Assembly: GCA_003996215.1 (NCBI GenBank)
Contig: QJPP01001557.1
Coordinates: 186,001-250,000 of the forward strand
Source: Jaltomata sinuosa
Taxonomy: Eukaryota; Streptophyta; Magnoliopsida; Solanales; Solanaceae
Length of the DNA stretch: 64,000 nt
Direction: 5' to 3'
Position numbers and translations under genes: made by a program. Below the pieces are notes generated by a model. The model made no database searches, was not told where the DNA came from, and was given only the letters and a program-made list of their open reading frames with translations. This document shows positions 24,125 through 35,099 of this stretch, piece by piece. The number at the start of each line of letters is the position of its first letter. Within the stretch, counting starts at the first letter, position 1.

Positions 24125-25376
24125 ATGGTTAATACAAGGAACAACGGAAAAAGGGCAGCGGTCCCAATAGTGGGCCCAGAAGTCAGAGGTAGATAAAGGG
24201 GTAGGGGTAGGGGCCGAGGTAGAGCAGCACCCGCCAGGGGTAGAGCTCAGGCACCTGCAGAATCACGTGAAGAGACCCCTCCCCCACCCCAGGATTAGGT
24301 TGAAGAGGAAGTATAGGTTGTTGTTGAGGAGGGTGTAGAGTAGGTAGAGGCGGCACTGACTGGAGTTGAAGGCCTTCCCCTATCTTTCCTGAGGCGTTTC
24401 AGTAGGTTTTGTCCTTTTTGAGTGGGCTGGTTGGTGTTGGAGCCAATCCCATGGGTACAACAAATCAGGTTTTGGGTGCTAAGCCAGCGGTTACTACAAC
24501 TCCTAGAATGGATGCAACATCGGGCACAGACGACTTCTTCCGACCAATGCTAGGTCCGGTTATGACATAAAATCAGCACGAGATGCTAACCAAGTTCCTC
24601 AAGATGAAACCTCCTACGTTTTAGGTACTGAGAAGTAAGATGCCTATGAGTTCATATTGGACTGTTATGAGAGGCTGCACAAGCTGAGCATTGTGCAACA
24701 GCATAGGGTTGCGTTCATCACTTTTCAGCTGCAGAGTGATGCTAAGCAGTGGTGGAGATCTCATGTGGAATGTCGGTCTCCACTGACTTGGGAGAAGTTT
24801 CATGCTCTCTTCTTCGAGAATTATGTACCTCGTACTTTGAGAGATTGCTATAAGGATGAGTTCCTGGATGTGGAACAGGGTAGCATGTCGGTCTCCTCTT
24901 ATGAGACCAAGTTTCATGCCTTGTCTCATTTTGCTACACAGTTGTTGGGTATCAAAGAGGAGAAGGTTCGGTTATTTATGGATGGTCTGAACACTGATTT
25001 GCAAGTGTTGTCTGTACACATGACTTCAGCATGGAGAAGCTTCAATGAGGTCACCGATTATGTGAAAAAGTTAGAAGGGGTTAAGCAGGTCAGACAAGCT
25101 AAATTGTTAGCCAAGAAGTCTCGGAATGAGAGGAATTTCAGTGGTTCGTACTCCAGGGGTCATCAGCAGCAGGCATACTCTGCCCGTCTTATTCAGTCAG
25201 CTCTGCCAGCTACCACAGGTGGTCGTACGGGAGCTAGTCAGCAGTTATCAGCTCTTAGAGGACAGGGAGCTTCTTACACATCTACCAGAAGGCCTACATT
25301 TGATCGCGGTTGTTTTCATTGTGGTGATCTGGGCCTCTTTAAGAGGGAGTGCCCTCATATACAGACTGGTAATTAG
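24125..25376 (+). pseudogene. E2 gag
   Basis: Start MVNTRNN at 24125, typical of chromovirus gags, then an Arg/Gly-rich segment broken by in-frame stops and at least one frameshift before 24657. The open stretch 24657-25376 (239 codons) holds the capsid-type core (LQSDAKQWWRSHVE, FHALFFENYVPRTLRD, EFLDVEQGSMSVSSYETKFHALSHFA) and a zinc knuckle at the end, C-F-H-C-G-D-L-G-L-x4-C, in which the His is Leu. The stop at 25374 and two more at 25383-25388 sit at likely Gln codons (CAG to TAG). Confidence 0.88.
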
Positions 25377-28300
25377 GCTCAGTAGTAGTCTAAGGTTGTG
25401 GTTCCAGCAGGTACAGGTGGTTATGCTAGAGGTCATCCACAGGGTGGGCAAGGTAACATTCAGGGAGGTTGGGGAGACAGAGGTAATAGAGGCGCGGGAA
25501 GGGGTGCAGTGCAGCCAGCTAAGGAAGTTGCTCGGATTTATGATCGGGCTCACTGTTATGCTTTTCCAGGGAGATCTGAGGTGGAGGCATCAGACGCGGT
25601 GATCACAGGTATAATTTTTGTCTGTGATAGGATGACTTCTATACTATTTGACCCAGGATCTACTTATTCTTATGTGACTGTGAACTTTGCATTGGTTCTG
25701 GATTTGATATGTGATGTCCTTGATTCCTCTATCCATATGTCTACCTCAGTTGGAGAGTCGGGGTGTGTGACTCATGTTTACCGTACTTGTTTGGTAATAC
25801 TTGTGGGGTTACAGACTTGGGTAGATTTGGTAATTCTGGATATGGTAGACTTCGATGTTATCTTTGGCATGATCTGGTTGTCTCCTTATCATGTTGTATT
25901 GAATTATAATGATAAGACGGTGGCTATAGAAATTCTGGGTAAGGATAGACTATAGTGGAAAGGTGTGTACAGGCCTAAGACGGTTAAGATCATATCAATT
26001 GTTCAGGCTAGGAAACTAGTTGAGAGAGGATGTTTGGCCTTCTTGGCTCATCTCCAGGATGATAGTATGGAGTCCCCATCATTTGAGTCAGTTCCAATTG
26101 TGTCAGAGTTTCAGGAGGTGTTTTCGGCGGATTTGCCTGGTATGCCTCCAGACAGGGACATTGATTTTTGTATTGACTTGGAGCTAGGCACTCGCCCAAT
26201 TTCCATTCCTCCTTATCACATGGCTCTGGCAGAGTTAAGGGAACTTAAGACTCAGTTAAAGGAACTCTTAGACAAGGGTTTTATCTGTTCCAGTGCTTTG
26301 CCTTGGGGTGCTCCGGTACTGTTTGTGAGAAAAAAGGATGGTAGTATACGGATGTGCATAGACTACAGGAAGTTGAATAAGGTTACCATCCAAAATAAGT
26401 ACCCTTTACCCCATATAGATGATCTTTTTGACCAGTTACAGGGTGCATCGGTGTTCTTGAAAATTGACTTAAGGTCAGGGTATCATCAGTTAAAGATTAG
26501 GCCCACGGAAATTCCTAAGACCATTTTTCAAACTCGGTATAGGCATTACGAGTTTTTAGTGATGTCATTTGGGCTGACAAATGCGCTGGCAGCATTCATG
26601 AGTTTGATGAATGAGGTGTTTAAGTCTTATTTGGATTCATTCGTGATCGTATTTATAGATGATATTTTGATCTACTCCAAGAGTAGGGAAAAGCATGCTG
26701 AACATCTCCGAATTGTGTTGGATATTTTAAAGCACCAAAAACTGTAAGCGAAGTTTTCCAAGTGTGAATTTTAGTTGACTTCATTCGCCTTCTTAGGGCA
26801 TGTGGTGTCAGAAAAGGGGGTGATGGTAGATCCCCAAAAGATTGAGGCAGTTAAGAATTGGGTCTGGCCTAACTCTGTGACCGAGGTAAGGAGCTTTGTG
26901 GGGCTTGCAGGGTACTATCGCAAGTTTGTCAAGGATTTTGCGTCCATTGCTACCCACTTGACAAGGTTGACTCAGAAGGAGGTACCATTTGTGTGGTCCA
27001 ATAAGTGTGAAGAGAGCTTCCAAAAGCAAAAGACACTTCTTACTATGGCTCCCATCCTTTCATTGCCGGTTAAAGGTAAGGATTTCATTGAATATTGTGA
27101 TGCTCACATTTGGGTTTGGGTACTGTATTGATGCAGGACACGAATGTAATAACATATGCTTCTAGAAAATTAAAGGTCCATGAAAAGAATTATCCAACCC
27201 ATGACTTGGAGTTGGCAGCGGTGGTTTTTGCACTCAAAATTTGGAGACACTATCTCTATGGGGTCAAGTGTGAACTATTCACTGATTATCGCAGTCTGCA
27301 ACATGTATTTACTTAAAAGGACTTGAATCTGAGACAGAGGAGGTGGATGGAGTTTTTGATGGATTCTGATGTGACCATCCAGTACCATCCGGGTAAGACT
27401 AATGTGGTGGCAGATGCATTAAGCCAGAAGACCATCAGCATGGGCTGTTTGGCTTGTTTGGGGGTGTCCAAGCGACCATTGGCAAGGGAGATTCAGGCCT
27501 TAGAATCTAAGTTCATGCACTTGGGTATCTCAGAACAGGGTGGAGTGTTGGCCAGTGTTGAGGTCAAATCCACATTCATAGAAAAGATAAAGACTAAGCA
27601 CTTTCAGAATGCACAGTTGAGCAATCTTCAGAACAAGGTAATATCTGGAGAAGCTAGGGATGCCACGTTGGACTCTGGTGGGGTGATGAATTTCAGAGGA
27701 AGGATTTGTGTTCCTCGAGTTGATGATATAATTCAAAAGGTATTGACAGAGGCTTATGATTTGCAGTACTCAATTCATCCGGGCGTAACCAAGATTTATA
27801 GGAATTTGAGGAAACTCTATTGGTGGCCTGGGATGAAAGGGGACATAGCTGATTTCGTGTCCAAGTATCAAAATTGCCAGCAGGTCAAGTATGAGCACCA
27901 AAGGCCTGCAGGACTACTTCATAGGATGCCCATTCCCGAGTAGAAGTGGGAAAGGATAGCCATGGATTTCGTGGTGGGTCTTCTAAAGACTTTGGGGAAG
28001 TGTGACTCAATCTGGGTCATTGTTGAACGGCTAACCAAGTCAGCTCATTTCATTTCGGTTAGGGTAGACTATAATTCTCAACAATTGGTTAAGATCTATC
28101 TGAAGGAGATCGTGAGAATGCATGGGGTATCATTGTCCATTATTTCAGACACGGGTACGCAATTTACCTTTAAGTTTTGGGGTAAGTTACATGAAGAGTT
28201 GGTCACTCAACTCACTTTCAGCATAACTTTCCATCCTCAGACAGACGGTCAGTCGGAGAGGACAATCCAAGTGTTGGAAGACATGCTGAGAGCATGTGTG

Positions 28301-29092
28301 ATTGACATTGGAGGTCATTGGGACCAGTTTCTACCATTGTGTGAGTTCTCATACAACAACAACTACCACTCCAGTATCGATATAGCACCATTTGAGGCAC
28401 TGTATGAGAGGGGTTGTAGATCCCCTATAGAGTGGTTTGAGGCAGGTGATGTGAATCCTCTAGGTGTAGACTTGGTAAGGGAAGTGCAGGAAACAGTAAG
28501 GGGCATTCAAACCAAGTTGCTAGCGGCCCATAGTAGGCAGAAGGAATACGCGGATCGCAAGGTAAGAGATATGGATTTTCAGGTTGGTGAGCAAGTACTA
28601 TTGAAAGTGTCACCAATGAAAGGTGTTATGCATTTTGGTAAGAAGGGTAAGCTCAGTCCTCGATTTATCAATCCATTTGAGGTCCTCAAAATTGTAGGGC
28701 CAGTGGCTTACAAGTTAGCACTGCCGCCCAGTTTATCTGGTGTCCATCCAATATTCCATGTATATATGTTTAAGTGGTACCAGAGGGATGGAGATTACAT
28801 TATCAAGTGGGATAAAGTATTACTAGACAAGGATCTTCAGTATAAAGAGGAACCGGTTGCGATTCTTGATCGAGATGTTCGGAAGTTGAGGATAAAAGAG
28901 ATCAAATCAGTGAAAGTTCAATGGAAGCATCATACAGTTGAGGAAGCCACTTGGGAAACCAAAAAGGACATGCGGGACAAGTACCCTCACTTATTTGAGG
29001 ATTTAGGTACTACACTTTCACTCTTTTATTCTCTGTATTTTTGGGTTTGGTCATTCGGGGATGAACAATGGGTAAATTGGTATTTGTTATAA
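25377..29092 (+). pseudogene. E2 pol (protease, RT, RNase H, integrase, chromodomain)
   Basis: Nearly continuous polyprotein in one frame from 25398 to about 27110, then shifted once and open to TAA at 29090. Protease active site LFDPGSTYSYV (about 25650). Reverse transcriptase 26200-26750 with LDKGFI, APVLFVRKKDGS, YRKLNKVT and FIDDILIYS (catalytic Asp pair intact). RNase H about 27110-27420 (TDYRSL). Integrase H2C2 finger about 27770-27890 and catalytic core with MDF (27964), SDTG (28147) and the Glu of GQSERT (28250), all present. Chromodomain-like end WETKKDMRDKYPHLF (about 28951). Inner stops at 25953, 26745, 26772, 27314 and 27941 fit single changes at Gln, Tyr or Trp codons. Confidence 0.9.
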
Positions 29093-31324
29093 TAACCGGG
29101 TTCATTTTTATGGGTAAACCTTTTGTGCCATGTTTAGAGTTAGAAAACTTTCGGGTTTGGGAGTTGAAAAATCTGGGCTAGGCTAGTCTCGGCCATTTTT
29201 GGAGTGAGATATGGTCTAGGGAAATCCAGGTAAGTATTGGGTAATGTGTATTGTATTGAGCTAGTTTTTCTTGTATCTAAAATATAGAGGAGTCCGGTAG
29301 ACTTTTTGGAGGTGAATTCGGGTAAGTAGAACTCTCGGTATGAGGGTTGACGTGAAGGTATTATTCTGGAATGTTAGGAAATTAAGTGTGTTGCAAAATA
29401 GGAACTTTTGGGAAACTTTATGACTTTTTGTCCCATGTCAACCACCACAGCAGTTGACACATCGCTACAACGACCTTTGCTATAGCGAAGAAATTACCAT
29501 TATAGCGAAAGTCAACGTCGGTCAACACCGCTATAGTGAAAGTCAATGTTGGTCAGGACCGCTATAGCAGGCAGTACCGCTATAGCAAAGCATGGACCAC
29601 CATAGCAGATGAGTCGGGATTTGATGCAAAAAACTTCCCCAAAATGTTCAGTTTTCATCAAGAACATTTTGGGAGAAGGGCAAGGCAATTTTGGGCGAAC
29701 CTACTCCATTTTCCATAATTTTTGGTCCCAAAGGTAAGGATTCTACCCCCTAACTTAGTACTATCATTCCTATGGAGTAGAATTACTAGTTTGGAACTTG
29801 GAGAGAGGTTTGTATTGACCTAGGAATGATAGAATCGGGGAAAAGGGGGATTCTAGGGCGTAGAGGTTCTTGGGTCTTGTTAATTATTGTTGGGTTATGA
29901 TCATTTAGCCATAATTCTCTATACTTACCCATAAAAATGGTAGCATTAGGTGAATTGATGGTGGAAAATCTCAGAAAAAGGGTGGAATGATCATAGTTTA
30001 GCCTGGGATTGGATTTATTTTTGCATAATCCTGGTATTTTAGGCCAGAAATGAATTATAGTTATTGTATGTTTGTTTTTAGACCAAGAACAAGCAAGAAT
30101 TTTGGAAAGCGAAAAGGCTCCAGTTCAGTATAGCTTTTGAATAATTCGAGGTAGGTGATGGATACTGATTTTCCAATATGCATTATGTATTCATGTACCA
30201 TTATTTACTAATGTATGAGTTACATGCTTAGGGAATGAGTTGTGAATGTCTAATTGTCCGTTTATGAGTCTGGTGAAATGAACTTATTTGTTGCTTGTTA
30301 GTTTACAAGTATGGTTGTTCATTATTTGTGATTGATTTAATTTGGTGTGACATTCGGTTGGCTCGGGTACCACGTCTGGTACAGAAATACTAACAGTTGG
30401 CTCGGGTACCACACCTGGTACGGGAACACTAACGATTGGCTCGAGTACCATACCTGGTACGGGAATTCATAATGGTTGGCTCGGGTATCACACCTAGTAC
30501 AGATTGTTTTAGTTGTATTATTGTGTTCTTTCGATGGTTCTATGAGTGGATCGGATTGTACTTTTTGACTGTGAGTATTGCATATGGTCCATGAGAGGCC
30601 GGGTGGTTATATCTAATTGTGAGGTTGGTCTTAGTGTAGGTGGATTGCATGTTTAACACTTAGATGATGTTAGGGGGATCCTTGGTGGGTATGGGCTATG
30701 TAAAAAGGGTATATGTTGTTGTCTTTGAGTATGGTCAATAGTTGCTATTTGGTTCATGTGCTACTAAGTTAAGGAAGAGACTTGTAGTCTAGTTATATTT
30801 TTAGCTTGTTCACATATTTTCTGTACCTTACTATATTTTAGTTTATTGTTCATATTCTGTTTATTGGAGCTGGCTGATGATCCTATCAGTACACGATATT
30901 ATGTACTGATTATGCACTTACTTTTCTTTTTGTGAGTACAGGCAATCTTCCGACAGCTGACACGCGATATCACCTGTAGTTCCGGCGTTTCCAGATCGCA
31001 AGGGTGAGCTACTTCGGTCGAGCTACCCTGTTATCTTCTTTTAAGTTGTAGCCCAATTATTTTGGACTTAAACTCTTTTTTTTTATTTGGGGTTGCATTT
31101 CCGTATTTTAGACGATTAGTAGTATATTTTGGTATGGTGACTTTCAGGTTCTAGGGAGGATTTTTCTGCAGAATTTATGATGTTAATGTTTGAGATATTG
31201 AATTGCTAGTTTATTTATTTGAACACTGGTTTTAAGCTGTTAGATTATGCTAAGTGTCGATTATTATTAGTTCGCTCATCCGGGGGTTGAGTGGGTACTA
31301 CTCACAGCGGGCTGGGTCGTGACA
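29088..31324 (+). repeat. E2 3' LTR
   Basis: TATAATAACCGGG to GTGACA, 2237 bases, aligned to 21751-23914. The second base of the canonical TG end is mutated to A. The start overlaps the last codons of pol. It carries the dyad cluster (about 29460-29605) and the GGTACC repeat block (about 30355-30505). It is about 70 bases longer than the 5' LTR through small indels, one near 30830-30870. The polypurine tract before it is weak. Confidence 0.88.
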
Positions 31325-31612
31325 AATATAATGGCTGATGTACTTAGCAGGTTGTCTATGGGTAGTGGGTCACGGGTTGAAGAAGGAAAGAAGGAATTAG
31401 CTAAGGATGTTCATAGGCTTGCTCGATTGAGGGTTCGCCTTACAGATTCAACGGATGGTGGTGTGATAGTTCAGAATAGGTCAGAATCTTTCTTAGTGGT
31501 TGAGGTGAAGGAGAAGCAAGACAGTGATCCTATTTTGCATCAGCTGAAGGGTGTTGTCCATATGCACAGGGTAGAGGTTTTCTCCCAAGGGGGAGATGGT
31601 GTGCTTCATTAT
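31325..31612 (+). pseudogene. E1 pol, copy B, last part
   Basis: Continuation of E1 past E2: NIMADVLSRLSMGSGSRVEEGKKELAKDVHRLARL and on to FSQGGDGVLHY, equal to 7288-7560 of copy A and with the same intervening Lys/Glu-rich linker between RNase H and integrase. E1 copy B ends abruptly near 31612, so integrase and the 3' LTR are missing. Confidence 0.85.
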
Positions 31613-32139
31613 CTTAACTATTCATATCAATATAATATAAATAACTATCTTTTCATGATATATCTAATTAATATATTATCAGTGTTCTCAGGTATACCAC
31701 ATTTTTCAAAAAAAAAAAAACCTCATGGAGAAAAGTCAATAATATCAATGTGTGGAGAGCCAAAGTAACGACCTCACCACTTTTCATTTCGCTGGAAGCT
31801 TCCCTTTTCACTCCCTCCCTTTTGTTTTAAGGATGGTGAAGCTTGCATTTTGAACCTTGGGGACAGTTGCCAGATGATTCAATTTGTTGTTTTCTCTAAA
31901 GAAAAATGAATTTGATTGGTATACATTAATTTGTATTCATTGATATGTATACATTGGTATACATTAATTTGTATACATTCGTATAAATAAATTGATATAC
32001 GTTGATTTATATTCATCTAATAAGTTGGTATATATTGATTTGTATTCATTTCATAAATGGCTATACATTTGTTTACATTAGTATCTTCTTAATTTTACAT
32101 CAGTATACGTTGGTTCGTATTCATCAAAAGATTATATAT

Positions 32140-32190
<51 letters not shown>

Positions 32191-32465
32191 CCTATATACA
32201 TGTGTATACATTTGTATAATGCGTAAAGACAATAATATTCAGAATCAATTTTACACAAATCATGATATGAGGTATAAATTTAAAGACAATTATTTTTTGT
32301 TGATATGAAAAAGATTTCAACAAAAAAATAATTGAATCCCTAATATTAGAAATATCCAACGTGAAATAAGGAAAAAATAATTAAAGTATTTTAACTTTCT
32401 CCAAATAAAAAGGGACAATGTGAATAAATGAACCCTAATTTTAGTGATATCTATCTATTTATCTA
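31613..32465. repeat. AT-rich region with short GTATAC/TTTGTATTCAT repeats and a TA microsatellite
   Basis: No gene. About 31919-32125 is a degenerate tandem array of a unit near 26 bases (TTGGTATACATTAATTTGTA and variants), followed by a TA run at 32133-32189. The rest is AT-rich and unassigned. Confidence 0.6.
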
Positions 32466-32924
32466 GGGAAAAGCACACTAAATAGACTAGGAAACTAAAA
32501 TATTTACATTCAAATACCCCCTCCTATACTAATTTTTAAAATATCCATTCGCCTAATAATATTTATGTGATATGCCCCAAAAGTGCGCGAGATCCAATTC
32601 AGCCTAAAAAAATATTAATGATACCACGACAGTATATAAATAAACCGTGATGGTATCATTGAGGCCCGAAGAAAACCTCAATAATACCATGATAGTATAT
32701 GAATATACTGTGATGGTATCATGAAGGATTGGAAAGTATCTTATTGAAGGACTGAAGTAGTCCTCCACGATACCATGTCAGTGTATAGATATACTGTGAT
32801 AGTATCATTAAGTAATGAAGCAAACATAAATGATACCATGATAATATATTATAGATATACTATGATGGTATACTGAGAAGTGTCTCATTGAAGAACTGAA
32901 GCATTACTCCATGATACCATGTTA

Positions 32925-32925
<1 letters not shown>

Positions 32926-32997
<72 letters not shown>

Positions 32998-32999
32998 TA
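32926..32999. repeat. TA microsatellite in palindrome centre
   Basis: About 70 bases of TA at the centre of unit five of the palindrome array. Confidence 0.9.
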
Positions 33000-33090
33000 T
33001 GATGGTATCATGAAAGACTGATGATTGTCTCATTGAAGGACTGAATCAGTAATTCATGATACCATGATAGTATATAAATATACTGTGATG

Positions 33091-33474
33091 CAGGGGCGGA
33101 GCTACCCTATAGCAAGGGTGGTCAGCCGAACACCCTTCGCCGGAAAATTATATCGAATACGTAGGTAAAATATTCTGTTTATGAGTATATTTAACAATTT
33201 GAACACCCTTGTACCGAGTGTGTGCTGTAGCTCAATGGAGAAGAGTGTGTATTTTAAGTCTCCTGTCGCGAGTTCGATTCCACTCTAAAGCATTTTGTGT
33301 ACCTTTTTATATCAAAAACATGGGTTAACCACAAATTTGCGGGTTCAATTCCGCAGCGTTTATGTACCTTCTTATATGTAGTTCCATTTGAATTTTTCGT
33401 TGCATTCACTCATTGAAAAAAAAATTACTTTATAAATTTGAACACCCTTAATCAAATTTCTGGCTCCGCCACTG
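33091..33474. mobile_element. Non-autonomous hAT element, 384 bp, with tRNA-like boxes
   Basis: Ends CAGGGGCGGAGCTA and, in reverse complement, CAGTGGCGGAGCCA. Flanked by a perfect 8-bp duplication CTGTGATG (33083-33090, 33475-33482), the hallmark of hAT transposons. No transposase. Inside, TAGCTCAATGG (33228-33238) and GTTCGATTC (33272-33280) match pol III A and B boxes at tRNA-like spacing. A second T-arm-like stem-loop GCGGGTTCAATTCCGC lies near 33339-33354. Confidence 0.92.
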
Positions 33475-33544
33475 CTGTGATGGTATCATGGTATATTGTG
33501 GAGTGTCTCATTGAAGGATTGAAACAGTTCTTCATGATACCATG

Positions 33545-33546
<2 letters not shown>

Positions 33547-33598
<52 letters not shown>
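33547..33598. repeat. TA microsatellite in palindrome centre
   Basis: About 50 bases of TA at the centre of unit seven of the array. Confidence 0.9.
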
Positions 33599-33599
<1 letters not shown>

Positions 33600-34325
33600 T
33601 ATAATTGTATTATGGAAGATTGAGGAGTGACTTATTAAAAAATGACATCATGTTAATATATAGATATACTGTGATGGTAAGGACTGATGAGTGTCTCATT
33701 GGACGACTGAAGCAATCATTCATGATACCATGTCAGTCTATAGATATACTGTGATGGTATTATGAAGGACTGGAGAGTGTCAAGGAGTGAAGCATTCTTA
33801 ATGAAAAAGAGCAAAAGAAATGAATGAAATTAGATTATGGAGAAAAAAAACTAAAAGATAAAAGAATTAAATGAAATAAAAAAAATAAGAAAAACATAAA
33901 AACTAAAAAAGAAAGGAGTCAACATTGAGTATAAAATCAGATCATGGTGAAAAAAAATAAAGAATGATATGATTTGAGGGAAAAACTGAATGAAAAAGGA
34001 GGAAAAAAATAAAGAATAAGAAAATAAAGAATAAAAAAATATACGAGAAAAAAAGGAGAAACAAAGGGAAAAAAAAAGGAGTAGATAAAATAAAAAAAAA
34101 TGAACGAAATAATTAATATTTTTTTCAAAATTATTTCTTGTTTAATTTTTCAAAAAAAGAGTTTAGTCATATATGATACTGATAGGGTATATACCGATAG
34201 AGTATCATATACCGACATGGTATCACAGAGGGGGGCATTTCCTGTATTAGTTAGAGGGGTATTTTCTGTAAGAGGTATTTAGCTGTAAATAGTTTACTTC
34301 TATGGGGCAACTATGTACTTTTCCC

Positions 34326-35099
34326 ATTTAAAAGTGTGAAGAATCTTATAATGTGATTTGAACTTTTCCCTCTTCATTAAAAGACTTCATAATAGACAAA
34401 ATCGTCTTTTCACTTTTTTCCCTAATATTTAGAACTTGAAAATCAATTGAAATTTAATTATTAAACCTTTCCTTATTTAAATTATTTACCTTAATTTAAG
34501 ACTTTTAAATCAATTAAAATTTAATTATTAAACTAAAACAAATAATTTTAAAAATATTTTAGAATATAAAAGAGGAAAAGCGGTTTGAAAAATCACTAAC
34601 ATTGCCGATTATACAAACACAAAGATTCAAAATTAAAACATTATTATAATTATTAATAATTATTTTTTGTTGAGAATATCAAAACTATTGTGTATATATA
34701 ATTGACTTTTCTTTAATTAGGTTTAGGATTCTTTGAATTTTTTCTTTGTTTTGGGGTTTTATTGCATGCGTACTTCTTTCCTTCGTTGTTTAGGTATTGG
34801 TAGCTTATAAAATTTAGGATTCCTATATCAATTATTAATACTTAAATTGTCTTTTATCTTTGTTTTAGTTTAGAATTAGCTTTAGGTTTCTAGAATTTAA
34901 AATAAAAAATCTATTAGGTTTTGATATGTGACTGATGCTTTGTTCTGCTCGGTCTTTGAGAAATTTTTGTATAAAGATTAGGTTTAATTTTATTGTTCTG
35001 ATTTCTCGATTATCGTATTATTTTGTTATAATTTCTATTTTGTTACTATCTGTTATTTTTTTTTGTTTAAAATAGGTGGTAGATGAATGCTCGTTCAGG
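34326..35099. other. AT-rich sequence, no gene seen
   Basis: Low-complexity AT-rich DNA without recognisable coding or element ends. It may contain upstream L1 sequence that cannot be recognised. Confidence 0.5.

Larger units (their letters stand above)
21751..31324 (+). mobile_element. E2: complete Ty3/gypsy chromovirus-like element, nested in E1 copy B
   Basis: 9.57-kb element with two LTRs, primer site, gag and pol, flanked by the perfect 5-bp duplication AATAT (21746-21750 and 31325-31329). Removing it restores the E1 RNase H reading across the site. The C-terminal chromodomain-like segment and the Met-tRNA primer site suggest the Tekay/Del group (inference). The LTRs are roughly 85% identical by eye, so the insertion is old. 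The polyprotein is interrupted by stops, so it is not autonomous now. Confidence 0.92.
32620..33770. repeat. Array of nine palindromic units (GATACCATGxCAGTATA / TATACTGTGATGGTATC)
   Basis: Units begin near 32620, 32683, 32769, 32832, 32912, 33058, 33536, 33641 and 33723. Each pairs GATACCATGACAGTATA with TATACTGTGATGGTATC around a short AT centre. Units are separated by a spacer resembling GAAGGACTGAAGAGTGTCTC. Two centres are expanded into TA microsatellites, and unit six is split by the hAT element at 33091. Function unknown. Confidence 0.8.
32466..34325. mobile_element. Terminal-inverted-repeat element with internal palindrome array (about 1.86 kb)
   Basis: The left end GGGAAAAGCACACTAAATAG and the right end, read in reverse complement, GGGAAAAGTACATAGTTGCC are inverted repeats that stay alignable for about 100 bases (both continue to AAATACC-CCC). 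No transposase sequence is inside; the centre is the palindromic array and a purine-rich stretch (about 33790-34100). Flanks ATTTATCTA and ATTTAAAAG agree at five of nine bases at the left side, so a 9-bp duplication (Mutator-like) is possible but not shown. Class uncertain. Confidence 0.6.

Noticed and set aside
33218..33300. A true tRNA gene
   Set aside because: Only A- and B-box-like segments are present; no acceptor stem pairing could be drawn, and it lies inside a hAT element.
32620..33770. Regularly spaced palindromes as a CRISPR array
   Set aside because: Spacers are repeats themselves, units are irregular, and this is a plant nuclear sequence.
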